From Gammaproteobacteria bacterium (GTDB taxonomy: Bacteria; Pseudomonadota; Gammaproteobacteria; Ga0077536), in contig JAJFJQ010000051.1 in NCBI GenBank assembly GCA_021773835.1, positions 124,001 through 188,000 on the forward strand: DNA of 64,000 nt, written 5' to 3'. Made by a program: the position numbers and the translations under genes. Shown in pieces: positions 1 to 8,124 of the stretch. Numbering within the stretch: position 1 is the stretch's first letter; the number at the start of each line of letters is the position of its first letter. A model generated the notes under the pieces. It was not told the origin of the DNA. It saw only the letters and a program-made list of their open reading frames with translations, and searched no databases.

Positions 1-886
1 TGCCCGGCCCGGTGGGTTGGCTAACTTGGCCGAGTCGCGTTATTGAACTGTATTTCCCGAGCGCGAAGATCTCGACATCGCGCGGTTGATAGTGTGGGTT
101 GCCCGGCCAGTTGCCATATCGATGGCGGTCGTAGAGTTGCATGTCGAACGATTCGACGTGCGGGCGATCCGGTCGATTGAACAAGTTCGGCCACGTTTGA
201 CCATGTAAATACGGGACGTGGTAGACCTCCGATTGTGCATCGAGTGCGAGTTTCCAATTCGATCGCTGGAACGATTGGTAATGGTAGCGCTGTGGCAGGT
301 TGTGGAACGGGTAATCGCCAAGGTGCGAGGCGATTGGTCCGAGATAGGTTTCTAGGGATTCGTCGGGTTCTTTTTGCAAATTGATAAAGATAAATCCGGC
401 GCAGATCCCAAGCGCGACCGGCGGCAAATTCAGTTTGTGGCACAGCGGCTCTTTGAAATTCCCTTCTTCCGGCACAAATACGAGCTCGCCTTTGCCATCA
501 TAGACGAAGCCGTGGAAACGGCAGGGCCAGGCACAACCGCGCCGATGCCCTTTGAAGTCCCACACGAGTTTGTTGCCGCGATGCCGGCAGACGTTGTGGA
601 ACGCACGTACTTCGCCATCGCGGTCGCGAACAATAAGGATCGACGCGCCGGCAGCATGGATTTCGCGGACGATGTAGTCGCCCGGGTTCGGAATTTCATC
701 GACCGTACCGACGTTCAACCAACAGCGCTTGAAAATACCGTCGCGTTCCCATTCGAACCATTGTCGCGACACCATCGATTCGATTGGCACGGGACCCGTC
801 CCAATTTCTGGGAAGGTTTCGCGCCAGCGGCGACCGAGGTCGGCCGGTAATGGAGTGAGATCGGAGTGTATTGGATTTGTCGCCAT
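1..886 (-). CDS. Rieske non-heme iron oxygenase, alpha subunit (3' end missing)
   Basis: Catalytic subunit of an aromatic-ring-hydroxylating type oxygenase; it would activate O2 at a mononuclear iron fed by a [2Fe-2S] cluster. Reading inward from ATG at 886, the Rieske ligands are visible as CRH (C100, H102) and CRFH (C122, H125), followed by the iron-site motif EVYHVPYLH (E220, H223, H228). About 295 residues are present; the frame is open at the left edge, so the C-terminus is missing. It lies 99 nt downstream of the acyl-CoA synthetase on the same strand and is probably co-transcribed with it. The substrate cannot be read from the sequence. The family is certain, the substrate unknown. Confidence 0.9.
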   Translation of the reverse strand, partial: MATNPIHSDLTPLPADLGRRWRETFPEIGTGPVPIESMVSRQWFEWERDGIFKRCWLNVGTVDEIPNPGDYIVREIHAAGASILIVRDRDGEVRAFHNVCRHRGNKLVWDFKGHRRGCAWPCRFHGFVYDGKGELVFVPEEGNFKEPLCHKLNLPPVALGICAGFIFINLQKEPDESLETYLGPIASHLGDYPFHNLPQRYHYQSFQRSNWKLALDAQSEVYHVPYLHGQTWPNLFNRPDRPHVESFDMQLYDRHRYGNWPGNPHYQPRDVEIFALGKYSSITRLGQVSQPTGPG

Positions 887-985
887 ACGGCAGACGATGC
901 CTCTGCCCGCCGCCAGAGTCAACGGTTTTCGGGCTTGCGTCGAAAGTTGCGCTAGTTGCGCTGCACCATTTATCGGTGGGGCGGT

Positions 986-2491
986 TTAGTCGATTTCGTC
1001 CCGCAGAACACGCCGCAAGAGTTTACCGGTGGGATTCCGCGGTACCGAGTCCACGATCCGATATTCCTTCGGTACTTTGAAGTTCGATAATTCGGCGCGG
1101 CAGTGCGCCTCTAGCGCGACGATGTCGATATCACCCTTACCGACGACGAATGCCACAACGCGCTCGCCCCAATGTGCATCCGGTGCACCGACGACAACGG
1201 CCTCAGTGACACCGGGTAGTCGTTCGAGCACGGTCTCGACTTCCTTTGGGTAGATATTAACGCCGCCCGAGATGATCATGTCCTTTGCGCGTCCCTCGAT
1301 GTAGAGAAAGCCTTCCTCATCCTGACGACCGAGATCCCCCGCCGTTACCCAATCCTCGTGCCAGGCCGCGGCCGTTTCCTCGGGATGATTCCAGTACCCA
1401 TTGAATAGATAGGGAGAGCGCGAATAAACCACGCCTTTATCGCCGGCTGCGACCGGGCAACCGTCGTCGCCGAGGATGGCGATCTCGGTTAAGGGGAACG
1501 GCAGGCCAACGGAATCTCGCTTTCGCAGCACGTCCCCTGGTCGAATATTCGACACAATGCACGCTTCGGTTGATCCATAACACTCGAACAATCGTCCTTC
1601 GCCGAAATATGCAACGAGTTGTTCTTTAGCCGATTGCGGCAGCGGCGCCGCATTTGAAATCACCGTCTTTAGATGTGGGTAACGGTAGCGTGCGCGTGTT
1701 GAATCGGGCAGCGAAAATAGCGCGCTAACGTGGGTCGGTACGACGAACACGCTGGTAGCACAGGTAGCCTCGAGTTCACTGAGTAACTGCTCCGGATCGA
1801 AGCTCGATAGAATCGTACAACAGCCGCCCGAGAACAAAGGCGCAACGCCAAAGGCGAAACCCCCGCCGTGATACAAGGGTGCCACCGCGAGGCCGTGATC
1901 CTCAGGTCCATAGCAGCCATATTCGGCGGCCATACCGAGAAACGTCAGTATGCGCGAGCGATGCGAGAGCATGATCCCTTTTGGTTTACCGGTGGTGCCA
2001 GAGGTATACGAGATCGCAAAGGTTGAATCGTCAGCGACCATGGGTAACGGTAGGGCGTCATGATCCTTGTCCCGCCATTGGTCGTAGCTCGAACCTATAG
2101 ACAAAACCGGTCCACGAATTGACGCATCCGAGCTTGCAGCGACATCGGCGCACGCCGGATGCACAAACAGCGCACGCGAATCGCTGTCGGCGAGAATGGC
2201 ATTTAGCTCCACTGACGTCATGTGCGCATTCGCGGTAACGACGACGATCCCAACATCCGACAGACCAGCGACGATTTCGATGTATTCGAGGCAGTTTGGC
2301 GCGAGGAGTGTCACATTTGTGCCAGGGCCAAGCCTTGATGCGAGCGCGGCTTGCGCAACGCGAGAGATTCGCGCACTAAGCTCGGCGTAAGTCAATGCGA
2401 CGCCATCACAATGGAGCGCCGCTTTTGTCGGCGCACGGGCCGCGGTAATGCGGATACCGCGGCCAACGGTTAGCGACGCTGTGTTATCCAT
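986..2491 (-). CDS. Acyl-CoA synthetase (AMP-forming, ANL superfamily)
   Basis: Activates a carboxylic acid to its CoA thioester through an acyl-adenylate. The 501-residue length is standard for the family. Signature motifs are in order: the P-loop-like YTSGTTGKPKG at residues 162-172, ECYGSTE in the middle (A5), the TAGDLG and GRAKDMIISGG hinge region near residues 395-420, and the C-terminal catalytic lysine in PTGKLLRR. It is the first gene of a leftward pair with the Rieske oxygenase and is divergent from the amidohydrolase at 2627. This fits activation of an aromatic or aliphatic acid during catabolism. Substrate preference is not predictable by eye. Confidence 0.92.
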   Translation of the reverse strand: MDNTASLTVGRGIRITAARAPTKAALHCDGVALTYAELSARISRVAQAALASRLGPGTNVTLLAPNCLEYIEIVAGLSDVGIVVVTANAHMTSVELNAILADSDSRALFVHPACADVAASSDASIRGPVLSIGSSYDQWRDKDHDALPLPMVADDSTFAISYTSGTTGKPKGIMLSHRSRILTFLGMAAEYGCYGPEDHGLAVAPLYHGGGFAFGVAPLFSGGCCTILSSFDPEQLLSELEATCATSVFVVPTHVSALFSLPDSTRARYRYPHLKTVISNAAPLPQSAKEQLVAYFGEGRLFECYGSTEACIVSNIRPGDVLRKRDSVGLPFPLTEIAILGDDGCPVAAGDKGVVYSRSPYLFNGYWNHPEETAAAWHEDWVTAGDLGRQDEEGFLYIEGRAKDMIISGGVNIYPKEVETVLERLPGVTEAVVVGAPDAHWGERVVAFVVGKGDIDIVALEAHCRAELSNFKVPKEYRIVDSVPRNPTGKLLRRVLRDEID

Positions 2492-2504
2492 GGACCTCGA
2501 CTCG

Positions 2505-2536
2505 ATTTAGGGTGCGGTGAGGATTGTGCCCTAAAT
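2505..2536. promoter_or_regulatory. Inverted repeat in divergent promoter region
   Basis: ATTTAGGG at 2505-2512 is mirrored exactly by CCCTAAAT at 2529-2536, with a 16-nt spacer. It sits in the 135-bp gap between the leftward acyl-CoA synthetase/Rieske pair and the rightward amidohydrolase. The position suits an operator shared by both transcription units. No regulator gene for it is visible in the window. Confidence 0.35.
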
Positions 2537-2626
2537 GTAGAAAAACAGCGATTGACCCACACGTGCACCTGGCCGCCTTTCTAAATTCGCGCTAACGTAC
2601 CCGGCATTGAATAAGAAAGCGCCCCA

Positions 2627-3478
2627 ATGAAAGCCATCGACATCGTTTGCAACTTATTCACCCCACGCGAAGTTCGCGAAGGTCGCACTGGTATCGACGA
2701 TGCGTTTTTGGATCAAGTACGTTTCCCGGATGAGCTACGCCCTGGCGTTGAATTAGACGACTACATCGCGCGCATGGACGCGGCAGGTATTGAACGGTCG
2801 TTATTGATTGCGGTACGGGCTGGTGATCTGCGCATCCGTGGTTCGTTCGAAGTACCGTACGACTACGTCGATGCGGCCTGTCGCCAATTCCCCGATCGAT
2901 TTTCGGGCCTCGCCGGGATCGATCCGAGCCGGGGCATGCAGGGTCTACGTGATTTGGAATACGCGGTAAAAGAGCTCGGTTTTGTCGGCGCACATTTGTA
3001 TCCGCATTGGTTCGAACTTGCACCCGATCATGCGCGTTATTATCCGTACTACGCAAAATGTTGCGAACTCGATATCCCGATCATGATGCAAGTCGGGCAG
3101 AACCTGATCTATCAGCGCGATCGACGACTGCCCTCGGTAGCAAAACCGATAACGCTCGATCCCGTGGCGATCGATTTTCCCGAGCTAAAATTGCTCGGTA
3201 TCCACATTGGTATTCCATGGGCGGACGAAATGATTGCGATGGCATGGAAGCACGAGAATGTATTTATTGGCGTCGACGCCTATGCACCGCGCTACTGGCC
3301 GGCGTCTGTCGTGCATTACATGAATTCCTACGGTCGGGAGAAAGTCCTATTCGGTACAGATTGGCCGGTTATCGATCCCGTACGTGCGATACGTGAGATC
3401 GACGCGATCGACATTCGCCCCGAAACACGCGAATGCCTACTACGTAATAATGCCTTGCGTGTGTTTAAGCTACCGTGA
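2627..3478 (+). CDS. Amidohydrolase family 2 protein (ACMSD-like TIM barrel)
   Basis: A 283-residue member of the amidohydrolase_2 group, which contains decarboxylases and hydrolases acting on aromatic-pathway intermediates. The C-terminal signature LFGTDWPV with the metal-site aspartate is present, as are barrel histidines in GAHLYPHWF and LLGIHIGIPW. Odd feature: the N-terminal HxH metal motif expected right after strand 1 is absent; the protein begins MKAIDIVCNLFTP. It may therefore bind metal differently or bind none. It is transcribed toward the GrdB-like gene, 115 nt downstream, in a catabolic neighbourhood. Family call is firm; reaction unknown. Confidence 0.85.
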   Translation: MKAIDIVCNLFTPREVREGRTGIDDAFLDQVRFPDELRPGVELDDYIARMDAAGIERSLLIAVRAGDLRIRGSFEVPYDYVDAACRQFPDRFSGLAGIDPSRGMQGLRDLEYAVKELGFVGAHLYPHWFELAPDHARYYPYYAKCCELDIPIMMQVGQNLIYQRDRRLPSVAKPITLDPVAIDFPELKLLGIHIGIPWADEMIAMAWKHENVFIGVDAYAPRYWPASVVHYMNSYGREKVLFGTDWPVIDPVRAIREIDAIDIRPETRECLLRNNALRVFKLP

Positions 3479-3593
3479 GCTGAAGACGTGATTATGTTTT
3501 TGAGCTGGCCTTTTCTATGCCTTCGGAATCGAACTTTGCTAAAGTAGGCATTGGCGGACACGGTACAACGGTGCCGCACCCAAAGGAGTCACA

Positions 3594-4427
3594 ATGGAAC
3601 CGATCGATTACGTCACCGCGATAGACGACTATTATCAAAATCTTGGTTACCCGGCGTATGACTGGACGATCAACGACACTACACCATTTACCCCGCTAAA
3701 AAAGCCACTCGCCAAATGCCGAGTATCCATGCTCACGTCCGGCGGGATATCGCACCGCACTAGAGCACCGTTCAATCCGACGGCCAAGAACGATCTGCGT
3801 GTTGACGATGTGGACTATCAGTCGGATGACAAAGATTTTGAGATCAACGACGCATACTATGACACGCGAGATGCGATTGAAGATCTCAATGTCGTGTTTC
3901 CAATAGCACGTTTAAGGGAGCTTGCCGAACGTGGTGTGATTGGATCCGTGGCAGAACGCCTGTGGAGTGGTTTCATGGGTCGTACCTACAATCGCAGCGC
4001 CGTCATTGAAGAGGCTGCGCCCGCGTTGGTCGAGGAACTGAACAACGACGAAGTTGATTTACTGATCCTGGTACCCGCCTGACCCCTCGACCACCAGACC
4101 GTGGGTCTGGTATCGCGCGTTGTCGAAGAGGCCGGGATCCCGACTGTTTATGTCAGCACCGGCCGTGATTTAACCCTTCAAGTCTTGCCACCCCGATCGA
4201 TATTCCTGAACTTCCCGATGGGGAATCCATTTGGTCGTCCGCATGATACTGACATGCAGCGTGAGATACTCGTGCATGCATTGAATCATGCGGTTGCGGC
4301 GAAGGAGCCTGGCGAGTTAGTCGATTTGCCGTATGAGTGGGGCGAGCGGATCTTGACGATTATGGAACTGCAGTCGGGCTGGTCCGCAAGCCGGCCCGAT
4401 CCCGTCACTGGAAAACAACCGACCTGA
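3594..4427 (+). CDS. GrdB/PrdB-like reductase family selenoprotein (in-frame TGA read as Sec163)
   Basis: Similar to the selenoprotein B family of glycine/betaine/sarcosine/D-proline reductases, in the short form seen in proteobacteria. The frame starts at ATG 3594 behind AAAGGAG, runs 162 codons to a TGA at 4080-4082, and continues in the same frame to 4427, giving 277 residues. The TGA sits in LILVPA-U-PLDHQTVGLV, where relatives have CPxCHQTV; the residue three positions on, usually Cys, is Asp here. Family features continue past the TGA, for example GNPFGRPHD. A hairpin directly follows (separate entry). A plain nonsense mutation is the alternative, but it would not explain the hairpin or the second such gene at 62760. 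The reductant and substrate are unknown. Confidence 0.8.
4083..4115 (+). promoter_or_regulatory. Predicted bacterial SECIS element
   Basis: ACCAGACC (4093-4100) pairs perfectly with GGTCTGGT (4104-4111) around a GTG apical loop (4101-4103). CGA (4088-4090) can pair with TCG (4113-4115) to extend the foot of the stem. The loop starts 19 nt after the TGA at 4080-4082 and offers G and U at its first two positions, the nucleotides SelB is known to read in bacterial SECIS loops. The hairpin lies inside the coding frame. Confidence 0.75.
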
Positions 4428-4445
4428 CCTACTGACCGTATTGTT

Positions 4446-4465
4446 CGTCGCTGCCTGCGGCGACG
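4446..4465. terminator. Possible bidirectional terminator
   Basis: CGTCGC (4446-4451) pairs with GCGACG (4460-4465) across an 8-nt loop. It is flanked by short T- or A-rich stretches and lies between the convergent ends of the GrdB-like gene (4427) and the isochorismatase gene (4468). The U-tract is short, so the call is tentative. Confidence 0.35.
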
Positions 4466-4467
4466 AT

Positions 4468-5181
4468 TTAAGCCGTGGCGGCGCTTTCGCGGAGCATTTG
4501 CACGAGTGTGTCCGTGTCGTGCACGTCGCCCATACCCATCAGAAAAGCAGACAAGGTCGCGTCGTGCTCCGCTTGAGTACGGCCGGCATTACCATCCGCG
4601 ACCATGACTGTTTTAAAGGAAAGCATCGCCGCTTCGCGGGCCGTTGTCTCGCAACACATATTGGTTACGGTACCGGTTACCAGCAAGGTGTCGACGCCTC
4701 GTTCACGCAACAGTGATTCAAGACCTCCGTTACTACCGATAAACGCGCCGAAGCGATTCTTGCTGATCACTGGATCGGTTGCGCGCACGTCGAGCGGGTC
4801 ATAGATTTCGTGGCTGTCGCAGCCATCGATGAGCGCGCCGCGAAAGCGCGCCGCGGCTTCCTCGCTCATGACGTGGTCGAAAAACGTCGGCCAGTAGTCC
4901 TCGGGTCGTGGCCCATAAGTTGAAATGATCCAGACCACCGTGCCGCCAACATCGCGCAGCGTCTTAGCGAGACGGTTGATATTCGGCACGATGCCGCGCG
5001 CTGCGGCGGTCTCGATCGCGGCGCCTTCAGCAACGAAGGCGCGCTGCATGTCAACGACGATCAGGGCTGTTTTCGCCGGTTCCAGCGATTCGTAGATGTG
5101 TAAGCGGCCGCGTCGGCGCATGATGAAATCGACGGTCTGTTGTGCATATACAGTCGGCTTCATCATCACGTCAATCTCCAC
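4468..5181 (-). CDS. Isochorismatase-family cysteine hydrolase
   Basis: A 237-residue hydrolase of the isochorismatase/nicotinamidase fold, most members of which cleave C-N bonds through a cysteine nucleophile. The Asp-Lys-Cys triad can be placed at D44 (IVVDMQ), K141 (ISKNRFGAF) and C176 (TNMCCETTARE). It starts at ATG 5181, 29 nt after the molybdenum hydroxylase large subunit, so it is the last gene of that leftward operon. An amidase or carbamoylase step after ring hydroxylation is a reasonable inference, since such enzymes work in N-heterocycle pathways. The substrate is not shown. Confidence 0.88.
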   Translation of the reverse strand: MEIDVMMKPTVYAQQTVDFIMRRRGRLHIYESLEPAKTALIVVDMQRAFVAEGAAIETAAARGIVPNINRLAKTLRDVGGTVVWIISTYGPRPEDYWPTFFDHVMSEEAAARFRGALIDGCDSHEIYDPLDVRATDPVISKNRFGAFIGSNGGLESLLRERGVDTLLVTGTVTNMCCETTAREAAMLSFKTVMVADGNAGRTQAEHDATLSAFLMGMGDVHDTDTLVQMLRESAATA

Positions 5182-5210
5182 CGCCCGGACGGTTGTGTCG
5201 CTACGCTCGG

Positions 5211-7613
5211 TTAGGATTTACTCTCCTGGATCTTTCGCCAGACTGTGTTCGGACGTAGCGGTAATTCGGTAATTTCAATGCCGAATGGTGTCAGTGCATC
5301 GCAAACGGCATTCGTCAGCGCACCCGGCACCGAACTCGGCCGGCCTTCGCCGATACCGCGGGTACCGAGCGGCGTGTGCGGACATGGGGTCGATGAATAG
5401 GTGATTTCGAAATCCGGCACATCGGCCGCCGTCGCAAGCTTGTAATGCTCGAAATCCGCGCTCATCTGCTGTCCTAGCTCATCGTAGACGAATTCCTCGA
5501 ACATGGTGTTGGACAATCCCTGGACTAGTGCGCCGTGCATTTGTCCCTCGACAATCGTCGGATTTATCACGTTGCCGACGTCTTCCGATGTGACCCAGCG
5601 CGTGATGTTGAATGCCCCTGATTCCTCATTCACTTCAACCATGCAGCAATCTGCGTTGAAACAAATCATCGGTTTGTCAGCTTCAAAAAATGCGGTGGTC
5701 TCAAGACCGCCAACTTCGCCTTCGGGTAAGTTGATCGGCCACATGATGATACGCTCGACCATATCCTTGAACGCCTTGCGTTTTGTCGGATCGCCGAGGT
5801 AGACGATATCGCCGTTCTTGAATTCGAAGTGTTGTTTGTGCGCCTCGATTTGGAGATCGTGCGCCAGAATGCGCGTGATCTTGTCCTTAATTTCTTCGCA
5901 CGCTTTTGCTACCGCACTGACGTAATAGGAACCGAAACGCGCGCCGATTGAGCCGGACCCGAACGGTGTCGTGGTGGTATCGCCAGTCGTGACGACGATA
6001 TCGTCTGGATCGATGCCAAAGATGGCCGCGACGGCTTGTGCGGTTGCCGTCTCATGACCTTGGCCGCTCGGTGCGTCACCGCCGAAGACGTAGACCTTAC
6101 CCCGGGGTTCTAAACGTACCGATGCCGCACCATAACCCGGTTGATTTTCCATCGGCACCATCAAGTCCGAAGCGACACCGGAAAGCTCGACGCCGCAGCT
6201 AAAACCAATGCCTATGTAACGTCCTTCTTTGCGCGCCTCAGCTTGCTCCTTACGAAATGCTTCGAGGTCGATCTGTGCCATGAGATTGTCCCACACCCCA
6301 AGAAAATCACCGCTGTCATAGTACTCGCCGGTGATACTGGTGTAGGGCAGTTGCGGGATGATGTTCTTGCGTCGCAATTCGGCGGGCTCCATGCCGATTT
6401 TATGCGCGACGATGTCGATCGACCGTTCAATGGCGAAACGTGTGGGAAAATTGCCGAATGCTCGCGAAGGGGTTAGCGATGTCTTGTTCGTCGAAGCCAC
6501 ACGCAGTTTCACGTCACCCTTGGGCCAGGTGTAAGCATTGGGCATCTCGACAGCGCCGAGAAATGGCATGACAAAACCCCAGTACACACCGATGCAGCCA
6601 GCACCGTTGTTGCCAATGCCACGGTTGCGTAAGGCGAGCAATTCGCCATCTTTCGTCGCGGCGATTTCCATGTAGTTGATCTGGTCGCGTTCCTGACCAA
6701 TGTTCATTAGCGATTCGTAACGCGATTCAACCCAGCAGACCGGGCGGCCAAGTTCCATTGCGGCATGCGCAATGATGATATTCTCGCGATAAAATGGCGC
6801 TTTGATGCCGAAACCGCCACCCATGTCCCGCGGTGCTATCACGCGGACCTTTTCCGCGGGCAGTTCGAGTACGTCGACGAGTGCAAGTCGGTCGATGTGC
6901 GGGCGTTGGGTCGTGATGTAGGCGGTGAGGCCGTCGGATTCGTTCCACTCGCACAGCACACCGCGTGGTTCGAGCGGGGTGACCCCGGTGCGATGGACTT
7001 TGAACCGCTCGCTGACGACGACATCCGCTTCGGCGAAGATTTTTTCCACCTCGACGTCATTCGCCGCTTGTTCCTCCGGCGTTTCACCACCAGTGAAGGT
7101 CATTGCGAATATCTCATTGTCCTTCGAGTCATCGTGCACCCGCGGTGCCCCGTCTTCGAGTGCTGCCTCGGCGTCGATAACGACTGGCAGCTCATCGTAA
7201 TCAACGATCACGAGTTCGGATGCATCCTCGGCGACATACTTATCGCGCGCGATGACCAGCGCCACGGGTTCGCCGTGATAGCGTACTTTATCGACCGCTA
7301 GTGCATGATATTTTGGAAACTGTGCGGGGAGATTTGGGATCAACACGGGTATGTCGAGCGCTTTGAAGGCGTGCTCGATGTCAGCCCCGGTGTAGACGGC
7401 GACGACACCGGGCATCGCCACCGCTTCGCTTTTGTCGATGCCTTTGATCCGCGCGTGGGCATATTCGCTGCGTACGAATACAGCGTGCAACATTCCAGGC
7501 AGCACCATGTCTGACAGGAACTTCCCGCCTCCCGTCATAAGACGTAGATCTTCTTTACGTGGAAGCCGTGTGCCGACCCAGTCGGCGGTATCTTCGATCG
7601 GTTTGCTTGCCAT
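5211..7613 (-). CDS. Molybdenum hydroxylase large subunit (xanthine dehydrogenase/CoxL family)
   Basis: The 800-residue molybdopterin-binding subunit of a three-part hydroxylase that would insert water-derived oxygen into a substrate C-H bond. It shows the fused N-terminal hammerhead domain, the cofactor loop MGGGFGIKAPF, and the C-terminal active-site glutamate in GTRGIGEGRPSSVPGA. The segment matching the CO dehydrogenase active-site loop reads SRAFGNF, neither the AYxCSFR of form I CODH nor the AYRGAGR of form II, so CO oxidation is unlikely. It is the third gene of the leftward order FAD subunit, Fe-S subunit, Mo subunit, hydrolase. An N-heterocycle or aldehyde is a plausible substrate; this is not determined. 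Confidence 0.9.
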   Translation of the reverse strand: MASKPIEDTADWVGTRLPRKEDLRLMTGGGKFLSDMVLPGMLHAVFVRSEYAHARIKGIDKSEAVAMPGVVAVYTGADIEHAFKALDIPVLIPNLPAQFPKYHALAVDKVRYHGEPVALVIARDKYVAEDASELVIVDYDELPVVIDAEAALEDGAPRVHDDSKDNEIFAMTFTGGETPEEQAANDVEVEKIFAEADVVVSERFKVHRTGVTPLEPRGVLCEWNESDGLTAYITTQRPHIDRLALVDVLELPAEKVRVIAPRDMGGGFGIKAPFYRENIIIAHAAMELGRPVCWVESRYESLMNIGQERDQINYMEIAATKDGELLALRNRGIGNNGAGCIGVYWGFVMPFLGAVEMPNAYTWPKGDVKLRVASTNKTSLTPSRAFGNFPTRFAIERSIDIVAHKIGMEPAELRRKNIIPQLPYTSITGEYYDSGDFLGVWDNLMAQIDLEAFRKEQAEARKEGRYIGIGFSCGVELSGVASDLMVPMENQPGYGAASVRLEPRGKVYVFGGDAPSGQGHETATAQAVAAIFGIDPDDIVVTTGDTTTTPFGSGSIGARFGSYYVSAVAKACEEIKDKITRILAHDLQIEAHKQHFEFKNGDIVYLGDPTKRKAFKDMVERIIMWPINLPEGEVGGLETTAFFEADKPMICFNADCCMVEVNEESGAFNITRWVTSEDVGNVINPTIVEGQMHGALVQGLSNTMFEEFVYDELGQQMSADFEHYKLATAADVPDFEITYSSTPCPHTPLGTRGIGEGRPSSVPGALTNAVCDALTPFGIEITELPLRPNTVWRKIQESKS

Positions 7614-7634
7614 GGTCCTTTGTTCCTTATCGTT

Positions 7635-8102
7635 TTATCGCGTCGTCGACTGAGCCGCTTCGCGCACGGCTTTGACGATGTGGACATAGCCGGTGCAACG
7701 GCAAAGATTACCGACGAGACCGTGGCGGATCTCTTCGTCGGTCGGGTTCGGGTTTTTTTCGAGGAACTCCGTCATGTTCATGAGAATGCCCGGCGTGCAG
7801 AAACCGCATTGCAATGCGTGATTGGCCTTGAAAGCGGCTTGCAAAGGGGTCAGCGAACCGTCACGCAGTCCCTCGATTGTGGTGATGGCATGGCCATCGG
7901 CCTGCACCGCCAGCATCAGGCAGCTTTTTACGGCCTCGCCATCCAAGTGGATCGTGCAGGCGCCGCAGACACCCTCGTAAGTGCAGCCGATATGCGTGCC
8001 GGTTAAAGAGAGTCGTTCGCGCAGAAAATCCGACAGTAGCAAACGTTCCGGAACTGTTTCCTCGTAGCGTTCGCCGTTGACGGTAACGTTAATCGTGGGC
8101 AT
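7635..8102 (-). CDS. Molybdenum hydroxylase [2Fe-2S] subunit (CoxS-like)
   Basis: A 155-residue electron-transfer subunit. The plant-type ferredoxin cluster ligands are C40, C46, C49 and C61 (HIGCTYEGVCGAC and SCLML). The second, helical-domain cluster has C99 and C102 (QCGFCTPG) and C134 and C136 (LCRCTGY). The frame is open upstream to 8399, but ATG 8102 is preceded by AGGAGGAAGACCA and begins exactly where the family does, so the longer N-terminus is rejected. It lies between the FAD and molybdenum subunit genes with short gaps on both sides, as in cox-type operons. Confidence 0.93.
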   Translation of the reverse strand: MPTINVTVNGERYEETVPERLLLSDFLRERLSLTGTHIGCTYEGVCGACTIHLDGEAVKSCLMLAVQADGHAITTIEGLRDGSLTPLQAAFKANHALQCGFCTPGILMNMTEFLEKNPNPTDEEIRHGLVGNLCRCTGYVHIVKAVREAAQSTTR

Positions 8103-8124
8103 TGGTCTTCCTCCTAGAATTCGT

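Noticed and set aside
374-850. 158-residue + strand frame
   Set aside because: Complementary to the Rieske oxygenase, which carries all cluster and iron ligands on the other strand.
4101-4427. Separate 108-residue gene starting at GTG 4101
   Set aside because: It is the in-frame continuation of the GrdB-like protein after the TGA. It has no ribosome site, and its supposed start codon is the loop of the hairpin.
6765-7301. 178-residue + strand frame
   Set aside because: Shadow of the molybdenum hydroxylase large subunit; no family features.
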